Positions 58,087 through 64,000 of a DNA stretch of 64,000 nt are shown piece by piece (positions within the stretch are counted from its first letter, which is position 1; each line of letters opens with the position of its first letter). Under the pieces are notes generated by a model. The model searched no databases. It saw nothing but the letters and a program-made list of their open reading frames with translations, and was not told where the DNA came from. The DNA comes from Solibacillus sp. R5-41 (GTDB taxonomy: Bacteria; Bacillota; Bacilli; Bacillales_A; Planococcaceae). The DNA lies in assembly GCF_002736105.1 (NCBI RefSeq), contig NZ_CP024123.1, forward strand, positions 674,001 through 738,000. Reading direction: 5' to 3'. A program made the position numbers and the translations under genes.

Positions 58087-58674
58087 CTAACCTTTCTGTT
58101 GTTGTAAAGCTGTCATAAAGCGCGCAATTTTTTTTGGCGTATCCTGAGGTGTAATGTCATATTTTAGCAAAAATTGAGAGAAAACATTTTTTCCAAACAC
58201 TTCATCATTTGTTTCATATTCTACCTCATAATCTTCACAGTGCAAATAAAAAGAATGATCAAAGACGAGGATACCCCCTTCATATGGTAATTCGACACGA
58301 TCTGTTGTCAATGTTCCGAATCGCTGTATTTCATGGAGCGGTACCTTTAATTCCTGCAAACGCTCACGAATTGAGGTGGCGGGAAGAGATTGTCCAGTAA
58401 GCATTTGTTCCGCTTGTTTCGTATTTAATTGTTCCGTCGTTTCTAAATGTTGATGTTCAGCTGTTTTTTCTTTTAATGTACATTCGATATCCTGACCAAC
58501 CATTCGAATACGCAAACCGCTTAATAATTTTTTCAAGTGCTGCGCTGGCGTGTCGAAATAATGATTAATTTGTCTTTCAATTTGAGGCGTTTCAACTGAA
58601 AAGGCAAGTAGCAGTCGTTCGTATTGTTCTTTCGTTAGCAAATTTTTAAATTCAATTTCGATTTGTTGGCTCAT
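58087..58674 (-). CDS. yjbK: CYTH-domain protein YjbK
   Basis: This is a 195-residue protein of the CYTH (triphosphate tunnel) superfamily. The signature EIEFK is at residues 6-10, followed by alternating charged strands (RIRMVGQDIECTLKEK, and VELPYEGGILVFDHS) and the closing KKIARFM. CYTH proteins bind or hydrolyse triphosphorylated compounds such as inorganic triphosphate in the presence of a metal. Its true substrate is unknown. It is next to yjbL and relQ, as in B. subtilis. Confidence 0.9.
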   Translation of the reverse strand: MSQQIEIEFKNLLTKEQYERLLLAFSVETPQIERQINHYFDTPAQHLKKLLSGLRIRMVGQDIECTLKEKTAEHQHLETTEQLNTKQAEQMLTGQSLPATSIRERLQELKVPLHEIQRFGTLTTDRVELPYEGGILVFDHSFYLHCEDYEVEYETNDEVFGKNVFSQFLLKYDITPQDTPKKIARFMTALQQQKG

Positions 58675-58792
58675 TATTAACCATCCTTTTTTGTACTTTT
58701 GTTTTTACCTTTTTACTCGTTCGATTTTCGCATCCTGTTATTCTATATGGTAAAATAAGAAGAGAAACTTATGAAAAAGGGAGTTTAATTCA

Positions 58793-59185
58793 TTGCGTAA
58801 ATTATACATAATTGAAAAATTTGAAATTGTCGATCAAGAACTACATTTTATTTTAAATGAAAAAGAGCAACATATACAATTACAAGCAACAGGTCAAGTC
58901 ATTGTGGATTCAGATAATGAGACTTTTCTTTACATAGTCGAAGAAGACAACGCGTATAGTTACATAAGCTTTTCAAAGGAGATTTGGCCGCAATTACTGC
59001 AAATGATTTTAACAGAACAAACGCCACTATTACGTTTGCATGAAGGTCCGATCGCCTTAACGAATTTTGTTGAAGAATTAACGATGTTATTGTTTAATAT
59101 TGAAGGAAATGGGAATTACGGCGAAGCATTTGTAGCGGCAGTGGAGCAAGAATTTTCCCGATTTTTTGAACTGAATGAAGTATAA
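58793..59185 (+). CDS. yjbL: YjbL-like UPF0738 protein
   Basis: This is a 130-residue acidic soluble protein with no membrane segment. The placement between yjbK and relQ and the family pattern (V-E-E-L-T-M-L-L-F-N-I-E-G-N-G-N-Y-G) support the UPF0738/YjbL assignment. Its function is unknown. The start is TTG 58793 with AAAAAGGGAG upstream. It is transcribed away from yjbK. Its stop lies just before repeat copy A8. Confidence 0.75.
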   Translation: MRKLYIIEKFEIVDQELHFILNEKEQHIQLQATGQVIVDSDNETFLYIVEEDNAYSYISFSKEIWPQLLQMILTEQTPLLRLHEGPIALTNFVEELTMLLFNIEGNGNYGEAFVAAVEQEFSRFFELNEV

Positions 59186-59189
59186 TTAA

Positions 59190-59470
59190 TTTAACTTGCT
59201 TTAGCGGGAGTCTTCCACTTCTATAAGTGGTGGATGAATGCAAAGTATTCCATTAATTCAGTGGGGATTCAAACTCTGGCTGAATAGAGGAACTCAGGCT
59301 AAGAACGCCGCATCGTGCGGCAACGCCTGAGTGACCAACATCAAGTTGGCCCAAAGCCTCCGGTGGATGTCACAGGTTTTTAAGGGAGTTTTTCGAGCAT
59401 GCTCGAAAAAAATCTGGACGCAATTACGCCAAGGCGTAATTAATCTTCTTTCTGCCGAGGCATAATTGAT
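59190..59470 (+). repeat. Family A repeat, copy A8 (full length with extra 3' tail)
   Basis: This is the second complete copy, close to A2. It has TTAACTTGCTTTAGC, CCACTTCTATAAGTGG, CTCAGGC...GCCTGAG with inner GCCGC/GCGGC, CCAACATCAAGTTGG, the CCTCCGGTGGATGTCACAGG core, TTCGAGCATGCTCGAA and AATTACGCC/GGCGTAATT. A second partial tail (GCCGAGGCATAATTGAT) follows at 59454-59470. It occupies most of the gap before relQ. Confidence 0.88.
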
Positions 59471-59535
59471 ATAATTGAACGTGTTTTTGAAATAATAGGG
59501 ATTTCTCTACTATTTCATGTTGGGAGGTTTTGTAG

Positions 59536-60216
59536 ATGGGACAATGGGAAATTTTTTTAAGTCCATATAAACAAGCGGTGGACGAGCTGAAGATAAAATT
59601 AAAAGGGATGCGATCACAATTTGGCATTACGAACGCGAATTCGCCAATTGAATTTGTCACAGGAAGGGTTAAACCTTTAGCGAGTATTTATGATAAATCA
59701 CGTGATAAAGAGCTACCATTCGAACCATCTGCACATTTAGGAAATGAGCTACAAGATATTGCAGGTGTACGTATTATGTGCCAGTTTGTTGACGATATTG
59801 CTACGGTAACAGAGTTGATTCGCCAACGAGATGATCTGAAAGTAATTGAGGAAAAAGATTATATTTCAAATAGCAAGCCAAGTGGTTATCGTTCGCATCA
59901 TATGATTATCGAGTATCCAGTTGAAACGATACAAGGTCGCATTGTAGTCGTAGCAGAAATTCAAATTCGAACTTTGGCGATGAATTTTTGGGCATCCATT
60001 GAGCATTCATTAAACTACAAATATAAAGGGATTTTTCCTGAAGAAATTAAAAATCGCCTGCAAAGTGCTGCAGAAGCTGCTTTCCGTTTAGATGAAGAAA
60101 TGTCATCAATACGCAGTGAGATTCAAGATGCACAGGCATATTTCAATGAATTTAAAGAAGCACCAAATCCAGCTATCCATACATCAGCTGACAATAAGGA
60201 GCGTGACAAAGAATGA
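59536..60216 (+). CDS. relQ: Small alarmone synthetase RelQ (YjbM)
   Basis: This is a 226-residue single-domain (p)ppGpp synthetase. The RelA/SpoT synthetase motifs are seen in [30 protein letters not shown] and [11 protein letters not shown], with [26 protein letters not shown]. There is no hydrolase, TGS or ACT domain, which separates it from Rel. The tail is helical, as in RelQ (SasB). The ATG has TGGGAGG upstream. The last 4 bp overlap nadK. Confidence 0.95.
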   Translation: MGQWEIFLSPYKQAVDELKIKLKGMRSQFGITNANSPIEFVTGRVKPLASIYDKSRDKELPFEPSAHLGNELQDIAGVRIMCQFVDDIATVTELIRQRDDLKVIEEKDYISNSKPSGYRSHHMIIEYPVETIQGRIVVVAEIQIRTLAMNFWASIEHSLNYKYKGIFPEEIKNRLQSAAEAAFRLDEEMSSIRSEIQDAQAYFNEFKEAPNPAIHTSADNKERDKE

Positions 60217-61007
60217 GATTTGCAGTTCAATCACGCCGAGATGACCAATCAAATGAATTGATGGAGCTCGCAAAGTCGTATTTAACCGAATTTGGTTTAA
60301 TTTTAGATGAAGAAACCCCTGATATTGTCTTGTCAATCGGTGGAGATGGAACGTTATTGCACGCATTTCATCGCTATTCGAACCGTTTAGATAAAACAGC
60401 ATTTGTCGGTATTCATACAGGGCATTTAGGATTTTACGCCGATTGGAAGCCTTCAGAACTTGAAAAGCTCGTCCTTTCGATTGCAAAAAAAGAGTTTAAC
60501 GTTGTAGAATATCCTCTTTTAGAAGTTCAAGTGCATCGTAAACATTCAGAATCGAGCATATTTTTAGCGTTAAATGAAGTGACGATCAAATCACCAGATG
60601 TAACGCTTGTGATGGATGTCGAACTGAATGGGGAACATTTTGAACGCTTCCGGGGAGATGGTCTATGTATTTCAACACCATCTGGAAGTACGGCTTATAA
60701 CAAAGCTTTAGGTGGAGCAATTATACATCCAACATTGCAAGCATTCCAAATTACAGAAATGGCGTCGATTAACAACCGCGTGTTCCGTACAGTAGGGTCT
60801 TCACTCGTATTACCAGCGCACCATAACTGTGCATTAAAGCCAGTGAATGACCAGCAATTTAATATGACTGTGGACCATATTAGTATGACAGAAACCGATG
60901 TAAAGTCGATTATGTTTAATGTGGCGAATGAGCGAGTTCGTTTCGCGCGATTTCGTCCATTCCCGTTCTGGGAGCGCGTGCATGATTCATTTGTTGCGAA
61001 TGAATAG
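60213..61007 (+). CDS. nadK: NAD kinase
   Basis: NadK phosphorylates NAD to NADP. The 264-residue enzyme has the G-G-D-G-T motif (residues 43-47), the NE-D-x binding segment ([10 protein letters not shown]) and the [16 protein letters not shown] loop. Its start overlaps the relQ stop (ATGA) and an RluD-family gene follows 11 bp downstream, so the three form an operon as in B. subtilis (yjbM-ppnKA-yjbO). Confidence 0.97.
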   Translation: MRFAVQSRRDDQSNELMELAKSYLTEFGLILDEETPDIVLSIGGDGTLLHAFHRYSNRLDKTAFVGIHTGHLGFYADWKPSELEKLVLSIAKKEFNVVEYPLLEVQVHRKHSESSIFLALNEVTIKSPDVTLVMDVELNGEHFERFRGDGLCISTPSGSTAYNKALGGAIIHPTLQAFQITEMASINNRVFRTVGSSLVLPAHHNCALKPVNDQQFNMTVDHISMTETDVKSIMFNVANERVRFARFRPFPFWERVHDSFVANE

Positions 61008-61018
61008 AACGGAGCAAT

Positions 61019-61906
61019 ATGGATAAAAGATATCAATTACAATTTATAGTAAAAGAAGATGGACAGTTACTTCGGGATGCATTAGCGGATTTTGGTATTT
61101 CCAAGCGCACATTAACCGCTGTTAAATTTGATGGTGGTGCTCTTTATGTGAATGGTGAGGAGCGTAATGTTCGTCACCCGTTACAAGGTGGAGATGTCGT
61201 TACAATTATTTTTCCTCCAGAAGAAGTAAGTGAAGGGCTCATAGCAGAATACGGCGAACTTGCCATTGTTTATGAGGATGAGGCATTGCTTATAATTGAT
61301 AAGCCCGCCTATATAAGCACAATTCCTTCAAGAGAGCATCCGAGTGGAAGTGTTGCAAACTATGTGCGCGGTTATTTTCAACGGCAAGGTATTGCTTCAA
61401 CGGTTCATATTGTTACCCGTTTGGATCGCGATACTTCCGGCTTAATGGTTATTGCCAAACATCGTCATATTCATCATTTAATGAGTGAGCAGCAAAAAAG
61501 TGCGCAGCTTCAACGTGAATATGAGGCGGTTGTGGAAGGGCATGTAAAAATAGAAAAACAATCGATTAAAGCGCCCATTGGACGAAAAGATTCGAGCATT
61601 ATTGAACGTGAGGTATGTGCTGATGGTCAAGCTGCCCATACGGATGTAACAGTTTTGAAGCAGGGCAATAAAAATTCACTTGTGCGATTAAAGCTTCATA
61701 CAGGTAGAACGCATCAAATCCGTGTCCATATGGCTCATATAGGTCATCCATTAGTAGGAGATGACTTATATGGGGGCAGTCAGCAATCATTAGACCGTCA
61801 AGCGCTCCATTGCGTATTCGTTCAATTTCCACATCCGCTTACAGGTGAAGTAATGATATTTGAAAGCCAACTACCAGAAAATTTAACCCAACCTTTAAAT
61901 AATTAA
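61019..61906 (+). CDS. RluD-family pseudouridine synthase (YjbO-like)
   Basis: This is a 295-residue RNA pseudouridine synthase. The catalytic Asp is in VTRLDRDTSGL (about 135-145). The N-terminal part is S4-like (LRDALADFGISKRTLTAVKFDGGALYVNG), and the KLHTGRTHQIRVHMAHIGHPLVGDDLYGG block is typical. The RNA target is not predictable from sequence. ATG 61019 has CGGAG upstream. It is the last gene of the relQ-nadK operon. Confidence 0.93.
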   Translation: MDKRYQLQFIVKEDGQLLRDALADFGISKRTLTAVKFDGGALYVNGEERNVRHPLQGGDVVTIIFPPEEVSEGLIAEYGELAIVYEDEALLIIDKPAYISTIPSREHPSGSVANYVRGYFQRQGIASTVHIVTRLDRDTSGLMVIAKHRHIHHLMSEQQKSAQLQREYEAVVEGHVKIEKQSIKAPIGRKDSSIIEREVCADGQAAHTDVTVLKQGNKNSLVRLKLHTGRTHQIRVHMAHIGHPLVGDDLYGGSQQSLDRQALHCVFVQFPHPLTGEVMIFESQLPENLTQPLNN

Positions 61907-61913
61907 GTAAGCA

Positions 61914-61947
61914 AAAACCACCATTTTGATGTAATGGTGGTTTTTTA
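61914..61947 (+). terminator. Intrinsic terminator after the RluD-family gene
   Basis: An 11-bp stem (AAACCACCATT with AATGGTGGTTT) is followed by TTT. Confidence 0.9.
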
Positions 61948-61960
61948 GATGGCGCATATT

Positions 61961-62054
61961 ATATATAAATTGAACTAAAGAATCCTTCTTTTAAAAATTG
62001 TCCTAAAAAAGGGAGGAGTTGATTTCCATTCCGGTTCGGTCGCTTTCTGCGGGC
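61961..62054 (+). repeat. Family C repeat, copy C2 (left part, joined to B3)
   Basis: TATATAAATTGAACTAAAG, then AATCC, GGGAGGAGTTGATTTCCATTC and CGCTTTCTGCGGGC match the left 90 bp of copy C1. Right after GCGGGCC the sequence switches to family B. The mirror-image right end seen in C1 (AATCAACTCC) is missing. Confidence 0.8.
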
Positions 62055-62129
62055 CTTGCACAAAGCACACAGATGAGTCGTACAGATTTATGCTAACATT
62101 GTCTGTGCGCCTCATGTGCTTAGCCAGCC
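62051..62129 (+). repeat. Family B repeat, copy B3
   Basis: CCTTGCACAAAGCACACAG, then GATGAGTCGTACAGATT, ACATTGTCTGTGCG, CTCATGTGCTTAGCCAGCC. The left GGCTG of the terminal inverted repeat is replaced by the end of C2. Downstream bases 62130-62321 are AT-rich and presumably hold the mgtE promoter. Confidence 0.85.
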
Positions 62130-62321
62130 AAATAAGAGCACACTATATTAGAATCGATATTAGAAGTTAATTTTTTCCCAACTTCAAAATTTACAAAGTA
62201 GTAGAAATTACACAAGTAACGTGCAAATAGACTATAGTTAGGTTAAGGAGATGCTTGACGAAAGTCTACGTTACGTACTAAAATAATGCGTTATCAAAAA
62301 ATCGAGAGGAGGGGAACGAGC

Positions 62322-63698
62322 ATGATAGAAGAAAAATCCACGAATAAGGAAGTCCAATATGATGGAGAATTGTTGCGAATACTCTTATTAGAAGAAAATA
62401 TTGAAGTATTTCGTGAACATTTTTTAGTGCTTCACCCGTATGATCAAGCCCAGTTTTATGAAGAGGTGGGACCAGACATACGACAGATCATCTATCGCTT
62501 TTTATCCCCTCAAGAAATGGCAACGATTTTTGAAGCAATTGAGCTAGATGATGATGAATATGAAGACTTTTTAAAAGAGATGGATACCGCATACGGTGCA
62601 GCAATGCTCAGTTTCATGTATGCCGATGATGCCGTTGACGTTTTAAATGAATTAGATAATGAGCAACGAGAAAGCTATTTAGAAATGATGGATAGTGAAA
62701 CCGTTGAAGAAATTAATGAATTATTAGGCTACGAAGAATATACAGCCGGTGCCATCATGACAACCGAATATGTTACGATTTTAGAAACATCCACTGTGCG
62801 CTCGGCTATGACCGTTCTCCGTAAAGAGGCACCAACGGCGGAAACAATTTATTATATATTTGTTGTTAATGATGGCCATCAATTAACAGGTGTTATGTCT
62901 TTACGTGATTTAATTATTGCAAATGAAGATACACTGATTCGTGACATTATGAGCGATCGTGTCGTATCCGTAAAAATAACAGATGACCAAGAAGACATTG
63001 CGCATATTATGAAAGATTATAACTTTTTAGCGATTCCGGTTATTAATGATAACCTAGAACTGCAAGGGATTATTACCGTCGATGATATTATTGACGTTAT
63101 TGATGAAGAAGCAGAGGACGATTACTCCAAATTAGCGGGTATTTCGGATATGGATGATATCGATGCAGGACCAATTAAAGCGGCAGGAAAACGCCTACCA
63201 TGGCTCATTATTCTTTTATTTTTAGGAATGTTTACGTCCAGTCTAATGGGCATTTTTGAAGCGACATTGGATAAAGTGGCATTGCTTGCAACATTTATTC
63301 CGCTCATTTCAGGAACATCCGGAAATAGCGGTACACAAGCACTTGCTGTTGCCGTACGAGGTATTGCAACAGGGGATATTGGTGGGAAGAGCAAGTTTAG
63401 GCTTATTTTACGTGAGTTAGGCACAGGTGTCATTATGGGGCTTGTGAGTGGTGCACTTGTTGTCGGCGTTATTTTTATTTGGAAACAGACATTAATAATT
63501 GGCTTATTAGTAGGAGCAGCCATTTGTTGTTCTATTATTGTGGCAACATTAGCTGGATCATTCATCCCATTATTAATGCATAAAATGGGAGTTGACCCTG
63601 CTGTTGCATCGGGTCCATTTATTACGACATTAAATGATGTAACGAGTATTGTTATCTACTTAGGTCTAGCTTCCGCGTTTATTAGTCAAATTATGTGA
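62322..63698 (+). CDS. mgtE: Magnesium transporter MgtE
   Basis: This is a 458-residue Mg2+ channel. It has a cytoplasmic N-domain (about 10-135), two CBS domains (about 140-265: IMTTEYVTILETSTVRSAM and IMSDRVVSVKITDDQEDIAHIM), a plug helix and five transmembrane helices (about 290-458). The pore motif PLISGTSGNSGTQALAVAVRG is present, and the segment DPAVASGPFITTLNDVTSI is family-typical. ATG 62322 has GAGGAGGGG upstream. The ATG at 62286 is rejected. No complete M-box riboswitch fits in the 190 bp upstream. Confidence 0.95.
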   Translation: MIEEKSTNKEVQYDGELLRILLLEENIEVFREHFLVLHPYDQAQFYEEVGPDIRQIIYRFLSPQEMATIFEAIELDDDEYEDFLKEMDTAYGAAMLSFMYADDAVDVLNELDNEQRESYLEMMDSETVEEINELLGYEEYTAGAIMTTEYVTILETSTVRSAMTVLRKEAPTAETIYYIFVVNDGHQLTGVMSLRDLIIANEDTLIRDIMSDRVVSVKITDDQEDIAHIMKDYNFLAIPVINDNLELQGIITVDDIIDVIDEEAEDDYSKLAGISDMDDIDAGPIKAAGKRLPWLIILLFLGMFTSSLMGIFEATLDKVALLATFIPLISGTSGNSGTQALAVAVRGIATGDIGGKSKFRLILRELGTGVIMGLVSGALVVGVIFIWKQTLIIGLLVGAAICCSIIVATLAGSFIPLLMHKMGVDPAVASGPFITTLNDVTSIVIYLGLASAFISQIM

Positions 63699-63748
63699 CG
63701 AACAGGATGGACGTCTATTGCATATTGTAAGAAAAAAGGATGTGTATT

Positions 63749-64000
63749 ATGGAAATTCATCCGTTACTCTTTATTAATACGCCAAGCTTTTACCGTGAGC
63801 CGATTGAAATTGAGGAAAGTACGTCGGTTTATGAACTACTTTCCACCCCGCCTGAAAAAATTCAAAACTCATTAATTGCAAGGCAACTCCATTTCTTCTC
63901 AAGGCCTTCGAAAGATCCAAGACCCTTATTACTTGTGCTAAAGTCTGGTGAGAAATTTGTCGCATCGATTGAAAATTTGAATGAATGTGAAGTGAGATTG
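63749..64000 (+). CDS. Unrecognised protein, 3' end outside window
   Basis: ATG 63749, with AAAAAAGGA upstream, opens a frame of 84 codons that is still open at the window edge. It starts MEIHPLLFINTPSFYREP and later has LLLVLKSGEKFVASIENLNE, a beta-rich pattern. I do not recognise a family. It starts 50 bp after mgtE, probably in the same transcript. Confidence 0.6.
   Translation, partial: MEIHPLLFINTPSFYREPIEIEESTSVYELLSTPPEKIQNSLIARQLHFFSRPSKDPRPLLLVLKSGEKFVASIENLNECEVRL

Noticed and set aside
62130-62321. GTTAGGTTAAGGAG near 62237 upstream of mgtE as an M-box riboswitch
   Set aside because: Only a few bases resemble the M-box start. The remaining length to the start codon is about 85 bp, with no terminator hairpin, too short for an M-box.

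Overview
The window looks like about 64 kb of chromosome from a low-GC, motile, aerobic Bacillota of the Planococcaceae type (Solibacillus, Lysinibacillus or Kurthia-like). The reasons are a low-GC base composition, purine-rich Shine-Dalgarno sites, frequent GTG/TTG starts, and gene order that follows several Bacillus subtilis blocks. There is no rRNA, no CRISPR array, no complete insertion sequence and no prophage. It is mostly core chromosome, interrupted by families of short structured intergenic repeats.

Layout. (1) 1-3000: the end of a flagellar operon (fliD partial, fliT-like, fliS). (2) 3000-5300: a decayed patch holding a repeat copy, the remnant of a type I toxin-antitoxin locus, and two broken comK-like genes. 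(3) 5580-10900: a PilZ protein, hpf, secA, and prfB with its programmed frameshift. (4) 10970-18620: an intact-looking comK, an IDEAL-domain protein, uvrB-uvrA behind a LexA box, and a yvlB-like gene. (5) 18900-25510: a cell-division and cell-wall block (ftsE, ftsX, an M23 PcsB-type hydrolase, a ResA-like thioredoxin, ctpB, minJ). (6) 25660-27680: an orphan zinc metallopeptidase, a frameshifted small exported gene and a VTT membrane protein. (7) 27790-37830: addB-addA with a LexA-like box, a DUF418 protein, yisK and yisL. (8) 38210-45370: a membrane-anchored GH13-like protein that has lost catalytic residues, yitU/yitV/yitW, fnr with its Fe-S cysteines, an N-domain-less ClpB with a CtsR box, and a DUF2929 protein. 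(9) 45700-63700: fabH-fabF with a FapR-like box, trpS with a T-box, spx, mecA, coiA, pepF, the small RNA roxS (RsaE), spxH-yjbI, a lytic transglycosylase, a CYTH protein, yjbL, relQ, nadK, an RluD-type synthase and mgtE, then a gene cut by the window edge.

How the genes fit together. The window is rich in stress and competence control. ComK paralogues, MecA (adaptor that delivers ComK and Spx to ClpCP), Spx, SpxH (adaptor for Spx degradation by ClpXP), CoiA, and the AddAB and UvrAB repair machines are all here. FNR and RoxS add redox control, and RelQ adds alarmone synthesis. FtsEX with its presumed client hydrolase, CtpB and MinJ form a division and wall module.

The most unusual content lies between genes. 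Family A is a multi-hairpin element of up to about 250 bp with at least eight copies. Family B is an approximately 80 bp hairpin element with three copies. Family C is an inverted-repeat element, one copy of which is fused to a family B copy. There is also the remains of a toxin locus whose antisense RNA promoter still looks intact. Functional names are homology judgements from reading the translations. No database search or folding program was run.
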